This document shows positions 42,177-51,362 of a stretch of DNA of 64,000 bases, piece after piece. Numbering within the stretch: the first letter of the stretch is position 1; the number at the start of each line of letters is the position of its first letter. Origin of the DNA: an uncultured Aquimarina sp. Lineage in GTDB: Bacteria > Bacteroidota > Bacteroidia > Flavobacteriales > Flavobacteriaceae. Location: NCBI GenBank assembly GCA_947497175.1, contig CANMFM010000004.1, positions 620,001-684,000 on the forward strand, in the 5' to 3' direction. Below the pieces are notes generated by a model, which saw nothing but the letters and a program-made list of their open reading frames with translations, did no database searches and had not been told where the DNA came from. A program made the position numbers and the translations under genes.

Positions 42177-43190
42177 TTAAGCAACTTTAAATTGATTTCT
42201 ATATTGAGAGGGAGTGATTTCGGTTTCGGCTTTAAAAGCCAGGTTAAAAGAAGTTACATTACCAAAACCACAATCATAGGCGATAGTAGCAATTTTTTCG
42301 TGAGCATAGCTTGGATCTGCTAATAATATTTTAGCTTTTTTGATTCGATAATGGTTTATGAATTCAGAAAAATTCTTTTGTACATTTTCATTAATTACCT
42401 GTGATAATTGGCGCGGATTAATAGACAACTGTTTTGAAACGCTATGTAAAGAAATGTCACTATCAAGGTAAACTTCATTTTCTTCTAAGAATTTTTTGAT
42501 TCGCTGAAGTATTTTTGTTGACGTAAGATGGTCCATCCTAGAATTACTATATTTTTCTAGAGTAAATACATGACGCTTTAGTAAAAGATATGAAAATAAA
42601 TACATTAGAAACGAGAACGAAATAGCACCTAAAATGTAGAACGGAATCCATCTCAGGAAAATCCCAACATAAAGTATCCAAATCATACTGACTCCAATTA
42701 AAATATTACGATACCAATTGAAAAGCGGTACTGTAATTTGATTACTACTTTTTACCGCGTAATGCCAACACATTCCTAAATAAATACCCAAATGGACAAA
42801 AACAGCTCCATAAACAATATAAGAAGGAACATCTCCTCTATTTGGGAGTATCGGACTAAATAAAACGAACAATCCAAAGGGTACCAAATGTAGATATTGT
42901 CTCTTCGAAAAAGTATGTTGTTTTTCAAAAAGAGCCTTGCCATACATCCAAAGAAAAGGCCCTACCGATACTATAGTTGAAATTGCTAAATTTCTAATTC
43001 TAGGGTCTACCTCTATGTAATTGTGAAATACTGATTTTCCAATTCGAATAGTTAATGCCAATAAAACGAAGGCCAAAAAGCGATTGGCTTTCCTGTTTCC
43101 CTTTTTTACAGTCAACAAATAAAAACATAAAAATAGTGCCTGGATAACACCAAGACAACTAAGCACTAATATAAATCCTTGTTGAAGCAT
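42177..43190 (-). CDS. AraC-family regulator with N-terminal membrane sensor
   Basis: This encodes 337 residues: about seven N-terminal membrane spans (to ~215), then a linker and an AraC helix pair (LHSVSKQLSINPRQLSQVIN and IATIAYDCGFGNVTSFNLAFK, ending ITPSQYRNQF). It has the same design as 1301-2410 but a different sequence. It is divergent from the large BNR gene at 43336, which could be its target. Confidence 0.88.
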   Translation of the reverse strand: MLQQGFILVLSCLGVIQALFLCFYLLTVKKGNRKANRFLAFVLLALTIRIGKSVFHNYIEVDPRIRNLAISTIVSVGPFLWMYGKALFEKQHTFSKRQYLHLVPFGLFVLFSPILPNRGDVPSYIVYGAVFVHLGIYLGMCWHYAVKSSNQITVPLFNWYRNILIGVSMIWILYVGIFLRWIPFYILGAISFSFLMYLFSYLLLKRHVFTLEKYSNSRMDHLTSTKILQRIKKFLEENEVYLDSDISLHSVSKQLSINPRQLSQVINENVQKNFSEFINHYRIKKAKILLADPSYAHEKIATIAYDCGFGNVTSFNLAFKAETEITPSQYRNQFKVA

Positions 43191-43335
43191 GTTCCAAAAA
43201 TAAGAATCATACCTCAGTACGCAAGGTTAAAATTACGTGAAAATCTTTCTCAGTAATTTTTATTTCCAGACTTTAGTATTCCATCAAATCTACATGTACA
43301 CCCTTGCTATACATTTCAACTAAAACTCAACTAAC

Positions 43336-46300
43336 ATGCACTTACATTTAAATAGAGTAGTTTTTATACTCTTTTTTGCTTTCGGAAGTATTTTTACAAC
43401 TCATGCTCAAACGTATACCTCAGAACTATATGACGCCTTAGAATATCGCCTAATTGGCCCTTTTAGAGGGGGACGAAGCGCTGCCGTAACGGGAGTACCC
43501 AATAAACCAAACTTGTTTTATTTTGGAGCAACCGGAGGTGGCGTATGGAAAACTACAGATGGTGGCCGAACCTGGTCCAACATTTCGGATGGTTTTTTTG
43601 GGGGTTCAATTGGCTCCATTTCAGTGTCTAAAAGTGATCCCAATGTGATCTATGTTGGCGGGGGAGAAAAGACTCTTCGTGGTAATGTATCTTCAGGTTA
43701 TGGTGTGTGGAAAAGTGTTGACGCAGGAAAAACCTGGGTACAATCCGGTCTTCTGAAAAGTAGACATATCCCTAGAATATCAATTCATCCCACAAATCCT
43801 GATATTGTGTATGCAGCCGTATTAGGAAACATTTATAAATCAACTCAGGATCGAGGGGTTTATAAAAGTACCGATGGTGGCACAACCTGGAATAAGGTTC
43901 TTTTTGCCAATGCTAATTCAGGAGCGGTTGACTTAACTTTAGACCCTAACAATCCCAGAATACTATATGCATCTACCTGGAATGCCAGAAGAACTCCTTA
44001 TAGTCTAAGTTCTGGCGGTGAAGGTTCTGCATTATGGAAAAGTACTGACAGCGGTAAAACATGGAAAGAAATTTCAGAAAATAAAGGGTTTGCAAAAGAT
44101 ACTTTAGGAATCATAGGAGTGACTGTTTCTCCTGTTGATAGTGAGCGTATATGGGCTATTGTAGAAAATAAAGACAAAGGGGGTGTATATCGTAGCGACG
44201 ATGGCGGTGAAACCTGGGCACTTCTGAACAGTGACCGCAGCCTGCGTCAACGTGCCTGGTATTACTCCCGGATTTATGCCGATCCAAAAGATAAAGATAT
44301 TGTTTATGTTGTTAATGTATCTTATCACAAGAGCAAAGACGGAGGAAAGAATTTTAGTAATTATAGAGCTCCTCATGGAGACCATCATGACCTTTGGATT
44401 GCACCAGAAAATCCAAAGCGAATGGTTATTGGCGATGATGGTGGTGCACAAGTTACCTACGACGGTGGCGAAACCTGGAGCACGTATCACAATCAACCCA
44501 CTTCTCAATTTTACCGCGTAACTACCGATAATAGTTTTCCATACAGAATCTATGTAGCACAACAGGACAACTCTACGATACGAATTAATCACCGCAGTAC
44601 CGGGTATTCAATTTCGGAAGAAGATTGGGAACGCACCGCAGGAGGAGAATCAGCACATATTGCTGTTGATCCTAAAAATAATGATATAGTGTATGGAGGA
44701 AGCTATGACGGTTTCTTAACTCGGGTAAATCACAAAACAGAAACCATTAGATCGATTAGTGTTTGGCCTGATAATCCAATGGGTCATGGCGCCGAAGATA
44801 TGAAGTATCGTTTTCAATGGAATTTTCCGATTCTATTTTCGAAGCATAATCCCAATAGATTATATACCTTTTCTAATCACGTACATGTTACCGAAAACGA
44901 AGGACAAAGCTGGAAGGTAATCAGCCCGGATCTTACTCGCAATGATCCTGAAAAATTAAAATCATCAGGTGGTCCCATCACCAAGGATAATACCTCTGTA
45001 GAATATTATTGTACTATTTTTGCTGCTGCCGAAAGCCCACTAAAAGAAGGATTACTTTGGGTAGGAAGCGATGATGGATTAGTTCATATAAGCCGGGATG
45101 GAGGTAAAACCTGGAACAATGTTACGCCAAAAGGGATGCCCGAATGGACGATGATTAACAGTATCGAACCGAGCACCTTTAATGAAGGTACTTGCTATAT
45201 AGCAGGAACACGGTATAAATCAGGAGATTTTGCTCCATACCTCTATAAAACAACCGATTATGGTAAATCTTGGGTTAAAATTACATCAGGAATTGCACCA
45301 GAGCATTTTACACGCGTTCTACGCGAAGATCCTGCGCGTAAGGGATTATTATATGCAGGAACAGAAACCGGGATGTACATCTCTTTTAATGATGGTGCAA
45401 GCTGGCAACCTTTTCAGTTAAACCTGCCTATTGTACCCATTACAGATTTAACCATTAAAGAGAATAATCTTATTGTGGCCACCCAAGGAAGAAGTTTATG
45501 GATTATCGATGATCTTACGGTTTTACATCAATTAACCAATGCACTAAAAACAAAGGATCACATTCTCTTTACACCTAAACCAACCTATCGTATGCGCGGT
45601 GGAAGCAGTAAAGATTCTAAAACCGAAGGCACAAACCACCCTGCGGGTGTAATGACGTATTTCTATCTTAAAAATTATGATGCTCAAAAAGATACCATAG
45701 CACTTACCTATTTTAATACCAAAGGGGATACTCTTAGCTCTTTTAGTACCAAAGCCAAAGAAAAAAAGAATCAATTAAAAGACATCGAAAAGGGAGCGAA
45801 CATGTTTAGCTGGGATATGAGAGGAGAAGGAGCCGAAAAATTAGAAGGAATGATACTATGGTGGGCAAGTTTGGAAGGTCCAAAAGCAATCCCGGGCACC
45901 TACAAAGTAAGCTTAAGCGTAAACAGACAAGATGTTTCAAAACAATCGTTTACCATTGTTGCTGACCCAAGAGCAGAGGCAACACCTCAAGAGATGCAGG
46001 CACAGTATGATTTTATTACCAGTGTAAATCAAACAGTCGATAAAGCGCATAAATCCATTAAAAAGATTCGAAAAATTAATACACAGTTAAAAGCTTTTGA
46101 AAAGCAATATGCATCTGATGAAAAAACTAAGGATCTGGTTAAAAAAGCTTCAGAATTACAAAAACAGTTTGGTGAAATTGAGAAGGCACTGTATCAAACT
46201 AAGAATAAAAGTAATCAGGATCCTTTAAATTTTCCAATCAGACTAACTAATAAACTTGGACATCTTAATGCTTTGGTAGGCATGGGTGATTTTGGTCCAA

Positions 46301-46449
46301 CCAAACAGGATATTGCTGTAAAAAACGAACTTACTACAAAGATAGAAGAACAATTGCAGGCCTTTGATAAATTAATTTCAGAAGAAATTGCAACATTTAA
46401 TGCTGCGTTTAATACATTGCAGCTTAATTATCTCTTTGTAGACGAATAA
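43336..46449 (+). CDS. Secreted 1037-aa sortilin/BNR-repeat beta-propeller protein
   Basis: A signal peptide (about 1-24, ending TTHAQ) is followed by repeated Asp-box-like units (DGGRTW, DAGKTW, DGGTTWNKV, DSGKTW, DDGGETW, DGGKTWNNV, DYGKSW, NDGASWQPF) that form a large propeller, residues ~30-720. The C-terminal ~300 residues (RGEGAEKLEGMILWW..., then a coiled-coil-like Lys/Glu region) complete a family known from Bacteroidota, usually annotated as glycosyl hydrolase-like or VPS10-like; enzymatic activity is unproven. The stop is directly adjacent to hemJ's start. Confidence 0.9.
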   Translation: MHLHLNRVVFILFFAFGSIFTTHAQTYTSELYDALEYRLIGPFRGGRSAAVTGVPNKPNLFYFGATGGGVWKTTDGGRTWSNISDGFFGGSIGSISVSKSDPNVIYVGGGEKTLRGNVSSGYGVWKSVDAGKTWVQSGLLKSRHIPRISIHPTNPDIVYAAVLGNIYKSTQDRGVYKSTDGGTTWNKVLFANANSGAVDLTLDPNNPRILYASTWNARRTPYSLSSGGEGSALWKSTDSGKTWKEISENKGFAKDTLGIIGVTVSPVDSERIWAIVENKDKGGVYRSDDGGETWALLNSDRSLRQRAWYYSRIYADPKDKDIVYVVNVSYHKSKDGGKNFSNYRAPHGDHHDLWIAPENPKRMVIGDDGGAQVTYDGGETWSTYHNQPTSQFYRVTTDNSFPYRIYVAQQDNSTIRINHRSTGYSISEEDWERTAGGESAHIAVDPKNNDIVYGGSYDGFLTRVNHKTETIRSISVWPDNPMGHGAEDMKYRFQWNFPILFSKHNPNRLYTFSNHVHVTENEGQSWKVISPDLTRNDPEKLKSSGGPITKDNTSVEYYCTIFAAAESPLKEGLLWVGSDDGLVHISRDGGKTWNNVTPKGMPEWTMINSIEPSTFNEGTCYIAGTRYKSGDFAPYLYKTTDYGKSWVKITSGIAPEHFTRVLREDPARKGLLYAGTETGMYISFNDGASWQPFQLNLPIVPITDLTIKENNLIVATQGRSLWIIDDLTVLHQLTNALKTKDHILFTPKPTYRMRGGSSKDSKTEGTNHPAGVMTYFYLKNYDAQKDTIALTYFNTKGDTLSSFSTKAKEKKNQLKDIEKGANMFSWDMRGEGAEKLEGMILWWASLEGPKAIPGTYKVSLSVNRQDVSKQSFTIVADPRAEATPQEMQAQYDFITSVNQTVDKAHKSIKKIRKINTQLKAFEKQYASDEKTKDLVKKASELQKQFGEIEKALYQTKNKSNQDPLNFPIRLTNKLGHLNALVGMGDFGPTKQDIAVKNELTTKIEEQLQAFDKLISEEIATFNAAFNTLQLNYLFVDE

Positions 46450-47001
46450 ATGATCGAATATTATAATTACATAAAGGCCCTGCACCTCATCTTTGTAATC
46501 ACATGGTTTGCAGGGTTATTTTATATCCCCAGGTTATTTGTATATCAGATTGAAGCTTTTGAAAAACCTTCACCAGAAAAAGAAATATTAGGTGAACAGC
46601 TAAAATTAATGGCAAAGCGCCTTTGGTTTATTATTACATGGCCATCTGCAATTTTGGCAACATTATTTGCTGTTTGGTTGCTGGTTTTAATGCCAGCATG
46701 GCTACAACAATCCTGGATGCATGTAAAACTTGGCTTTATCATACTACTTTTTGGGTATCATCTAAAATGTCATCACATTTATAAACAACTTCAGGTAGAT
46801 ATCATAAAATGGTCATCCAATCAAATGCGTATGTGGAACGAGGGCTCTACGATAATTTTATTTTCAGTCATCTTTTTGGTGATTGTTCGTGATGCTGTGA
46901 ATTGGATCTATGGCGTTATCGGAATCATCGGTCTTTCAGTATTACTTATGCTGGGCATTAAATTATATAAAAGAATTCGAGATAAACGTCCGAACGCATA
47001 A
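46450..47001 (+). CDS. hemJ: Protoporphyrinogen IX oxidase, HemJ type (CopD family)
   Basis: This encodes 183 residues with four membrane spans. The HemJ marks are clear: YIKALHLIFVITWFAGLFYIPRLFVY (with conserved His12), LKLGFIILLFGYHLKCH and FSVIFLVIVRDAVNWIYG. It oxidises protoporphyrinogen IX to protoporphyrin IX in the inner membrane, using a haem cofactor. It supplies the step between hemF and hemH. No hemG or hemY is visible here. Confidence 0.88.
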   Translation: MIEYYNYIKALHLIFVITWFAGLFYIPRLFVYQIEAFEKPSPEKEILGEQLKLMAKRLWFIITWPSAILATLFAVWLLVLMPAWLQQSWMHVKLGFIILLFGYHLKCHHIYKQLQVDIIKWSSNQMRMWNEGSTIILFSVIFLVIVRDAVNWIYGVIGIIGLSVLLMLGIKLYKRIRDKRPNA

Positions 47002-47003
47002 CT

Positions 47004-47552
47004 TTGAGTTTTTTACCACAAACATATCAATCCAAATCTCGTCAATCAATTCTGATACGAGAAGCTATTGCTGAAGATGCAAATCAACTGCTACACCTCA
47101 AACTAGAATATATAAAAAACACAAAAACCCTTCCCCTATTTGATTATGAATATCCAAATGACGAAAATCAAGAAAAAGAACTCATTAAGAGATATCAACA
47201 CCAAGATAATAGTCTTCTTTTGGTAGCCGAAAATAATGGGGTTCTTATTGGAAACATTGATCTAACTGGAAGCTGTCGTAAGAAAACACAACATTCTGCC
47301 GTACTGGGAATGGGTATTCATACCCAATGGCAAAATTTAGGAATTGGTACCTTTCTAATCCAAAATGTAGTAGACTGGGCAAAACAGAATGCGTTCTTAA
47401 GAATAATTTGGTTAGAGGTATATGCAACTAATATTGCCGGGAGGGCTTTATACCGTAAGATGGGGTTTCAAGAATCAGGAAAGATTGAAAATTTTTTTAT
47501 TGAAAAAGATAAATTTATCGATAAAATCACAATGACTACAAGAGTTTTCTAG
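47004..47552 (+). CDS. GNAT-family N-acetyltransferase
   Basis: This encodes 182 residues from a TTG at 47004. The acetyl-CoA site is GMGIHTQWQNLGIGTFLIQ (Q/RxxGxG-type), followed by WLEVYATNIAGRALYRKMGFQESG. The acceptor cannot be predicted. The start overlaps nothing but follows hemJ by 2 bases. No in-frame ATG precedes the fold core. Confidence 0.88.
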   Translation: MSFLPQTYQSKSRQSILIREAIAEDANQLLHLKLEYIKNTKTLPLFDYEYPNDENQEKELIKRYQHQDNSLLLVAENNGVLIGNIDLTGSCRKKTQHSAVLGMGIHTQWQNLGIGTFLIQNVVDWAKQNAFLRIIWLEVYATNIAGRALYRKMGFQESGKIENFFIEKDKFIDKITMTTRVF

Positions 47553-47633
47553 ATTCTTTGTTCAACATTTGTAATTCATAATTCTGCATTCGTAATTACT
47601 TCGTATCTTCGTGCAACTTTTTACTATAATCTT

Positions 47634-48491
47634 ATGATCAAATCCATGACTGGCTTTGGGAAGTCCATCCTGCAGCTACCTACAAAAAAAATCACAATAG
47701 AGGTAAAGTCTCTTAACAGCAAAAACTTAGATCTTAATGCAAGAATTCCGTCTCAATATCGAGAAAAAGAATTGGCTATGCGTAATACGATCGCCAAAGC
47801 TCTGAATAGAGGAAAAGTTGATTTTGGATTATATGTAGAAATAACTGCTGAAGAGACCTCAACAAAAATTAATGATGCCGTCGTTAAAGATTATATTCAA
47901 CAATTAGAGGCTATTCATCGCGGTGAGACAACAGAATTATTAAAAATGGCTGTTCGTATGCCTGATGCTTTAAAAACCATTCGAGAAGAAATTGATGAAG
48001 AAGAATTTAAAGCAATTAATACTGCTCTTTTAGAGGCTTTAAGTGAAATCAACACATATCGTACCGATGAAGGAAATGCGCTCGAAAAAGATTTTAACCT
48101 TCGGGTTAAGAATATAGGCGAGTTATTGGAAAAAGTGATTAAAATAGATCCAGAACGTATCGAAGCTGTTAAAGAACGATTACATAAAGCGGTCTCTGAC
48201 TTAAGAGAAGAAGTGGATCAAAATCGTTTTGAACAAGAGTTAATTTATTATCTTGAAAAATTTGATATCACCGAAGAAAAAGTACGTCTTTCTAATCACC
48301 TAGAATACTTTACAGCTACATTAGAATCATCAGATTCTAATGGAAAAAAACTTGGGTTTATTACCCAAGAGATTGGTCGCGAAATTAATACAATAGGCAG
48401 CAAATCTAATTATGCTCCAATGCAGCAACTTGTTGTACAAATGAAAGATGAACTTGAAAAAATTAAAGAACAATTGCTAAACGTGTTATAA
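47634..48491 (+). CDS. YicC-family endoribonuclease
   Basis: This encodes 285 residues. The N-terminal MIKSMTGFGKS, the NSKNLDLNARIP block and the C-terminal GKKLGFITQEIGREINTIGSKSN are the YicC signature. YicC-family proteins are RNA-degrading enzymes. It is adjacent (zero gap) to gmk, a common gene order. Confidence 0.93.
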   Translation: MIKSMTGFGKSILQLPTKKITIEVKSLNSKNLDLNARIPSQYREKELAMRNTIAKALNRGKVDFGLYVEITAEETSTKINDAVVKDYIQQLEAIHRGETTELLKMAVRMPDALKTIREEIDEEEFKAINTALLEALSEINTYRTDEGNALEKDFNLRVKNIGELLEKVIKIDPERIEAVKERLHKAVSDLREEVDQNRFEQELIYYLEKFDITEEKVRLSNHLEYFTATLESSDSNGKKLGFITQEIGREINTIGSKSNYAPMQQLVVQMKDELEKIKEQLLNVL

Positions 48492-49064
48492 ATGAACCAG
48501 GGAAAGCTTATCGTCCTTTCGGCACCATCTGGTAGTGGAAAAACTACTTTAGTTAAATATTTACTCAATAAGGAAGAATTAAATCTTGGGTTTTCGATCT
48601 CTGCTGCATCCAGAGAACCAAGAGGTGCTGAAATACATGGTACGGATTATTATTTCTTATCCTTAAGAGAGTTTAAAAATAAAATTAAAGCCGACGAATT
48701 CTTAGAATGGGAAGAAGTATATCGAGATAATTTTTATGGAACTCTAAAATCCGAAGTACAACGCCTTTGGGATGAGGGTAAACATGTAATTTTTGATATT
48801 GATGTGGTAGGGGGTCTGGATATAAAAAGAATATACCCGGATCGCACTTTGGCCATTTTTGTAAAACCGCCTAGTATCGAAGAACTAAAGATTCGTTTAA
48901 AAAAACGAAAAACAGAATCTGAAGATAAAATCAATATGCGTGTAGCTAAAGCTTCAACCGAAATGGCTACAGCTCCACAATTTGATGCCATTATCACTAA
49001 TGACGATCTCGAAAAAGCCAAGGAAGAAGTGTATCAGTTGGTAAGAAAGTATTTGACAAATTAA
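48492..49064 (+). CDS. gmk: Guanylate kinase
   Basis: This encodes 190 residues with P-loop SAPSGSGKTTL, SREPRGAEIHGTDYYF and VIFDIDVVGG. It phosphorylates GMP to GDP. It follows yicC directly. Confidence 0.95.
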   Translation: MNQGKLIVLSAPSGSGKTTLVKYLLNKEELNLGFSISAASREPRGAEIHGTDYYFLSLREFKNKIKADEFLEWEEVYRDNFYGTLKSEVQRLWDEGKHVIFDIDVVGGLDIKRIYPDRTLAIFVKPPSIEELKIRLKKRKTESEDKINMRVAKASTEMATAPQFDAIITNDDLEKAKEEVYQLVRKYLTN

Positions 49065-49116
49065 GCTTATTAGATGCAAAGAGATTCCTGTACTCAACCA
49101 GCTAAACTAGGTTTTC

Positions 49117-49701
49117 ATGAAAAAAATTGGACTATATTTCGGAACTTTTAATCCAATACATGTGGGTCATCTTGCCATTGCTAATCATATGGCCGAATAC
49201 TCTGATCTGGATCAAATATGGATGGTTGTTACCCCACATAATCCTCATAAAAAGAAAAGCTCTTTATTAGATAATCAGCAACGATATGAAATGGTATATC
49301 GAGCTACAGAATCGTATCCAAAGCTAAAACCGAGCGACATAGAATTTAAACTTCCGCAGCCCAATTATACAGTTTATACTCTTGCACATCTAGAAGAACA
49401 ATATCCCGAGTATCAATTTAACCTTATTATGGGAGAAGACAACCTTAAGAGTTTTCATAAATGGAAAAATTATGAAGCTATTCTTGAGAATTATCATATC
49501 TATGTGTATCCGAGAATTGCCGAAGGTATCGTAGAAACCCGATTTAAAGATCATCCCAAAATTCATAAAGTAGATGCTCCTGTCATGGAAATTTCATCAA
49601 CTTTTATTCGTAACGCAATCTCTGAAGGCAAAAATATAAGACCTCTACTTCCTGTTACCGTATGGGAGTATATTGACGAAATGAATTTTTACAAAAAATA
49701 A
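49117..49701 (+). CDS. nadD: Nicotinate-nucleotide adenylyltransferase
   Basis: This encodes 194 residues with GTFNPIHVGHL (HxGH), WMVVTPHNPHKKK and the C-terminal ISSTFIRNAISEG motif. It makes nicotinic acid adenine dinucleotide in NAD synthesis. The downstream gene is convergent. Confidence 0.95.
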   Translation: MKKIGLYFGTFNPIHVGHLAIANHMAEYSDLDQIWMVVTPHNPHKKKSSLLDNQQRYEMVYRATESYPKLKPSDIEFKLPQPNYTVYTLAHLEEQYPEYQFNLIMGEDNLKSFHKWKNYEAILENYHIYVYPRIAEGIVETRFKDHPKIHKVDAPVMEISSTFIRNAISEGKNIRPLLPVTVWEYIDEMNFYKK

Positions 49702-49707
49702 ATACTA

Positions 49708-50340
49708 TTAAAAGCTTTCGTTCCCTATAATCTCTTTAGCCCTCTTAATCAAACGGTGCATTCTATCACTACCTCCAGCTATAATACCAGCAGTAAGGAT
49801 TATGTCTATAGATATAATGACTTTGGTTTGTATTTCTGAGAGTTCTGAGGCAGATTCTGGCAATATAATACCAGACATAAGGCGCAACCCTGATAGAGAA
49901 AGTACGAGCCCGATTACAAATGCAATTGTAATTGTTCTTTGTTGCCGAAGCTGACCCCGAGTCAACAAAAAATCTTCAATATCTTTTTTTTCGTTCATCA
50001 ATCGGATCACTTTATTTGCCCGAGTTTCATCTGGTAATGATTGTATGTCTACGACCATAGAGTTTTCCGGATCATTTAAACTCTCTAAATACTTATTAAT
50101 TTCTTCTACCCGTTTTTTACTTTTTACTTTGATCTTTTCATTAGGATCAAACACAAATATTTCTATTACCTGTTCGACCACCAACATGATTACAGACAGA
50201 TAACCAAGTATAGATATAATGTTGCTTAACTCTACATTTTTAAGATGTATAGAAGGCAAATATTCTTTAAAGTATATAAAAGAAAAAATTGAAAGTACGA
50301 TAAGAATAATCACTAAAGGATTTTTATATAACGCTTTCAT
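49708..50340 (-). CDS. Membrane protein of unknown function
   Basis: This encodes 210 residues with about four spans (two N-terminal, near 10-25 and 42-62, and two at ~128-160). A Lys/Glu-rich cytoplasmic stretch (NEKIKVKSKKRVEEINKYLESLND) lies between the span pairs. No family is recognised. It converges on nadD. Confidence 0.78.
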   Translation of the reverse strand: MKALYKNPLVIILIVLSIFSFIYFKEYLPSIHLKNVELSNIISILGYLSVIMLVVEQVIEIFVFDPNEKIKVKSKKRVEEINKYLESLNDPENSMVVDIQSLPDETRANKVIRLMNEKKDIEDFLLTRGQLRQQRTITIAFVIGLVLSLSGLRLMSGIILPESASELSEIQTKVIISIDIILTAGIIAGGSDRMHRLIKRAKEIIGNESF

Positions 50341-50437
50341 AGGTTATGGGTTTAAGAGTATTTATAAAAGTACAAAAACTGTAGATTATATAGTATTCTT
50401 GTATATATTGTTTGTTTCTTACGTTTTTTTAAAACAC

Positions 50438-50491
50438 AAGATCTCACAGGTGGGCACTTCAACACGCTAAGCAACTCACCTGTGAGATCTT
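50438..50491. terminator. Long inverted repeat / likely terminator of the enoyl-CoA hydratase gene
   Basis: AAGATCTCACAGGTG (50438-50452) and its exact reverse complement (50477-50491) form a 15-bp stem around a 24-base loop, 26 bases after the minus-strand stop. The following T-rich tract is imperfect. Confidence 0.6.
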
Positions 50492-50516
50492 ATTTGAAAC
50501 AACAGCATCAATACAC

Positions 50517-51296
50517 TTATTTTCCAGGAAAATTAGCTTTCCGTTTTTCTAAAAATGCAGAAGTGCCTTCTTTAAAATCTTCGGTACCAAAACAGTTTCC
50601 GAATTGTTCAATTTCGACCTTAAATCCATCTACACCATCCTGATATACGGCATTAATAGATTGAATCGCTGCACTAATCGCTACAGAAGAGTTTCTCATA
50701 ATCTTACCCGCCAGCTTCTCTGCCAGAGGCACTAATTCTTCCTGAGTAGTTACGTGATTTACCAATCCATACTGTAGCGCTTGTTGTGCATCGATCATCC
50801 CAGCGGTCATTACCATTTCCATAGCCCTCCCTTTACCGACCAATTGAGGCAAACGTTGTGTACCCCCGTATCCGGGAATTACTCCTAGAGAAACTTCGGG
50901 CAATCCCATTTTGGCATTATCGCTAGCTACTCTAAAATGTGCAGCCATTGCTAATTCTAATCCACCACCAAGAGCAAACCCATTAACTGCAGCAATGACA
51001 GGTGTAGAAAGATTTGCTACAAAATCAAATAGTAATTCTTGTCCTTTGGCAGCGAGATTTCCACCTTCGGCAACCGAAAAATCAGCAAACTCACTAATAT
51101 CAGCACCGGCTACAAAAGCTTTTTCTCCAGAACCGGTAACTATAATTACTTTGGTATCTGCATCCAGATCTGCAACTCTAAATGCTGCATGTAGTTCCTG
51201 AATGGTTTCCTTGTTCAAAGCATTTAATTTAGACGGGCGGTTAATTGTAATCGTTGTAATCCCGTCGTTTTGAGTAGTAATAATATTTGTATACAT
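50517..51296 (-). CDS. Enoyl-CoA hydratase/isomerase family protein
   Basis: This encodes 259 residues. Crotonase-fold motifs: FVAGADISEFADF, NGFALGGGLELAMAAHFRVASD (oxyanion hole), MGLPEVSLGVIPGYGGTQRL with its Glu, and a C-terminal FKEGTSAFLEKRKANFPGK. It probably hydrates 2-enoyl-CoA in beta-oxidation or butyrate-type metabolism. A 3-hydroxyacyl-CoA partner is not in the window. Confidence 0.92.
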   Translation of the reverse strand: MYTNIITTQNDGITTITINRPSKLNALNKETIQELHAAFRVADLDADTKVIIVTGSGEKAFVAGADISEFADFSVAEGGNLAAKGQELLFDFVANLSTPVIAAVNGFALGGGLELAMAAHFRVASDNAKMGLPEVSLGVIPGYGGTQRLPQLVGKGRAMEMVMTAGMIDAQQALQYGLVNHVTTQEELVPLAEKLAGKIMRNSSVAISAAIQSINAVYQDGVDGFKVEIEQFGNCFGTEDFKEGTSAFLEKRKANFPGK

Positions 51297-51362
51297 GAAA
51301 AAATATTTTTCTCTTCTGCATAAAGCAGAAGTCTAATTAATTATGTTTGTTATTGAGGTCAA

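Noticed and set aside
44104..44592. 162-residue minus-strand frame
   Set aside because: It is fully inside and antisense to the BNR-repeat gene, and follows its codon pattern; a shadow.
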